From Patescibacteria group bacterium (GTDB lineage: Bacteria > Patescibacteriota > Minisyncoccia > UBA6257 > HR35), in NCBI GenBank assembly GCA_030550735.1, contig JAUQOT010000021.1, positions 1 to 7,586 on the forward strand: a stretch of DNA of 7,586 bases, in the 5' to 3' direction. This document shows, piece by piece, positions 7,128 to 7,586 of the stretch. Made by a program: the position numbers and the translations under genes. The notes under the pieces were generated by a model. It did not search any database. It worked only from the letters and a program-made list of their open reading frames with translations, and was not told the origin of the DNA. How positions within the stretch are numbered: the first letter of the stretch is position 1; each line of letters starts with the position of its first letter.

Positions 7128-7250
7128 TTATTCCAATATTTTGAACTTTTCCTTTTTATATCCCAGGCTTATATCATCTTCAAGCTCAATAACCATTGCT
7201 GGAATATGTTCATAGAAATGCTTTACTTTACCACCAGTTAATTTTCTCAT
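7128..7250 (-). pseudogene. Truncated EF-Tu domain II-like small protein (40 aa)
   Basis: On the minus strand an ATG at 7250-7248 opens a 40-codon frame ending in TAA at 7130-7128. The protein has GKVKHFYEHIPAMVIELED followed by DISLG at about residues 8-31. This matches, without gaps as I recall the family, the start of small translation-elongation-factor-like proteins common in Patescibacteria and archaea (GKVTHYF, then AVIEL, then LKVGD). Those proteins are about 80 aa and form a single EF-Tu domain II-type barrel. Here the match stops after LG: the usual GDKI is replaced by GYKKEKF and the frame ends ten residues later, so half the barrel is missing. I see no continuation in other frames toward 7097. 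No clear Shine-Dalgarno or promoter lies upstream. It points toward the prepilin gene. A remnant is most likely; a short functional gene is possible but less so. The family match is from memory. Confidence 0.5.
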
Positions 7251-7410
7251 TTAAAGTTTAAATAAATTACTATTCGTTGTTTTAATAATCTTAACCCTTA
7301 ATTTATCTTCCTAAAATTTTTTATTTTCATTTTTCATTATAATTAGATTAGATAATTAGATTAGAGAATAATTAGATTATAGAAATATTAGAGAAATAAT
7401 ACAATTATAG
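7251..7410. other. AT-rich non-coding stretch
   Basis: I see no supportable gene in this 160-nt stretch on either strand. It is very AT-rich with many stops. It holds a TATAAT hexamer at 7338-7343 that could be a -10 box for the DUF475 fragment downstream, but no -35-like hexamer lies 16-18 nt upstream of it. It also holds the short direct repeats listed separately. It separates two divergently oriented gene remnants, so it may once have contained both their promoters. Confidence 0.4.
7341..7380. repeat. Three short direct repeats of AATTAGATTA
   Basis: AATTAGATTA followed by G or T occurs at 7341-7351, 7354-7364 and 7370-7380, with starts 13 and 16 nt apart. Looser versions follow (AATATTAG at 7384-7391, AATTATAG at 7403-7410), so the periodic pattern extends almost to the DUF475 fragment. 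Copies are too short and the spacers too small for a CRISPR array. Slippage-type expansion or a regulator binding array are both possible; neither is shown. Confidence 0.55.
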
Positions 7411-7578
7411 AAAATAATTATTTTAGGTTTATCTTTATTTGAAATTATTTCTTCTGTTGATAATGCGGTAATAAATGCTCACGTCTTAAAAAGTCTGCCC
7501 GAAAGATTTAGACGATTTTTTCTTTTGTGGAGGTTACTTTTTGCTGTTTTTATAATGAGGGGTATTTTACCTTTTTAA
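7411..7578 (+). pseudogene. DUF475 (TerC-like) integral membrane protein, N-terminal fragment
   Basis: From just after an in-frame TAG (7408-7410) the frame reads LGLSLFEIISSVDNAVINAH, then VLKSLPERFRRFFLLW and LLFAVFIMRGILPF, ending at TAA 7576-7578. This is the well-conserved start of DUF475 proteins, TerC-related multi-pass membrane proteins often linked to metal or tellurite resistance or export; the SLFEIISSxDNA block is diagnostic. The family is about 300-370 aa, and about 50 are present. Two things are odd. No ATG, GTG or TTG precedes the match after the in-frame stop, so it would need an ATT or ATA start. The frame also stops where the family normally continues LIVW: one extra T in the run at 7572-7576 would restore LIV, but the next codon is then TAG where TGG (Trp) is expected. 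Either the gene is decaying or the last bases are unreliable. Its substrate is unknown. Confidence 0.6.
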
Positions 7579-7586
7579 TAGTATAG

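Noticed and set aside
7341..7410. CRISPR array
   Set aside because: The repeats are about 11 nt with spacers of 2-5 nt, far too short for CRISPR units, and no cas gene is present.
1..7586. tRNA, rRNA, insertion sequence or riboswitch
   Set aside because: I found no GC-rich structured segment, cloverleaf, transposase motif or terminal inverted repeat anywhere in the window.

Overview
This AT-rich window (roughly 70-75% A+T by eye, not counted) carries most of a type IV pilus / type II secretion-like operon, all on the + strand. After it comes a short, degenerate-looking tail. The organism is probably a low-GC member of the Patescibacteria (Candidate Phyla Radiation). The reasons are the pilB-pilC-minor pseudopilin layout, the very compact overlapping genes, weak or absent Shine-Dalgarno sequences, an oversized prepilin carrying extracellular beta domains, and a PilX-like protein of a type I associate with that group. 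This placement is inference from family resemblance. TGA serves as a normal stop (4528-4530 and 5079-5081), so the TGA=Gly code of Gracilibacteria/Absconditabacteria does not apply.

Layout. Positions 1-468 are the C-terminal third of the PilB/GspE assembly ATPase, cut by the window edge. Positions 461-1525 are PilC/GspF, the inner-membrane platform protein. Positions 1497-3266 are a 589-residue prepilin-like protein with a canonical class III leader and several beta-sandwich-like domains. Positions 3268-4530 are a protein with an N-terminal signal peptide, a jelly-roll-like and a fibronectin III-like region, a Ser/Thr-rich stalk and a C-terminal membrane anchor. Positions 4527-5081 are a PulJ/PilW-like minor prepilin with an unusual Ala before the cleavage site. 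Positions 5078-6535 are a large PilX/GspK-like protein. These six genes overlap or sit within 1 nt of each other and look co-transcribed. After a 96-nt gap that may hold a separate promoter, 6632-7096 encodes a classic four-cysteine prepilin, probably the major pilin or pseudopilin. An AT-rich hairpin plus T-run terminator overlaps its stop codon.

The genes fit one machine. PilB supplies ATP-driven extrusion, PilC is the membrane platform, and the 154-aa prepilin is the likely fibre subunit. The PulJ-like, PilX-like and giant prepilins are candidates for a priming or tip complex that displays large beta domains outside the cell. The anchored FnIII-like protein may be a surface partner. Prepilin peptidase (PilD) and the PilM/N/O alignment proteins are not in the window.

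The last ~490 nt differ from the rest. A minus-strand 40-aa ORF (7128-7250) resembles the first part of the small EF-Tu-domain-II-like proteins but is cut short. An AT-rich stretch (about 7251-7410) contains short direct repeats of AATTAGATTA. At the right edge is a DUF475 (TerC-like) membrane protein fragment (7411-7578) with no usual start codon and a stop where the family continues, so it is either a decaying gene or sequence error near a contig end.
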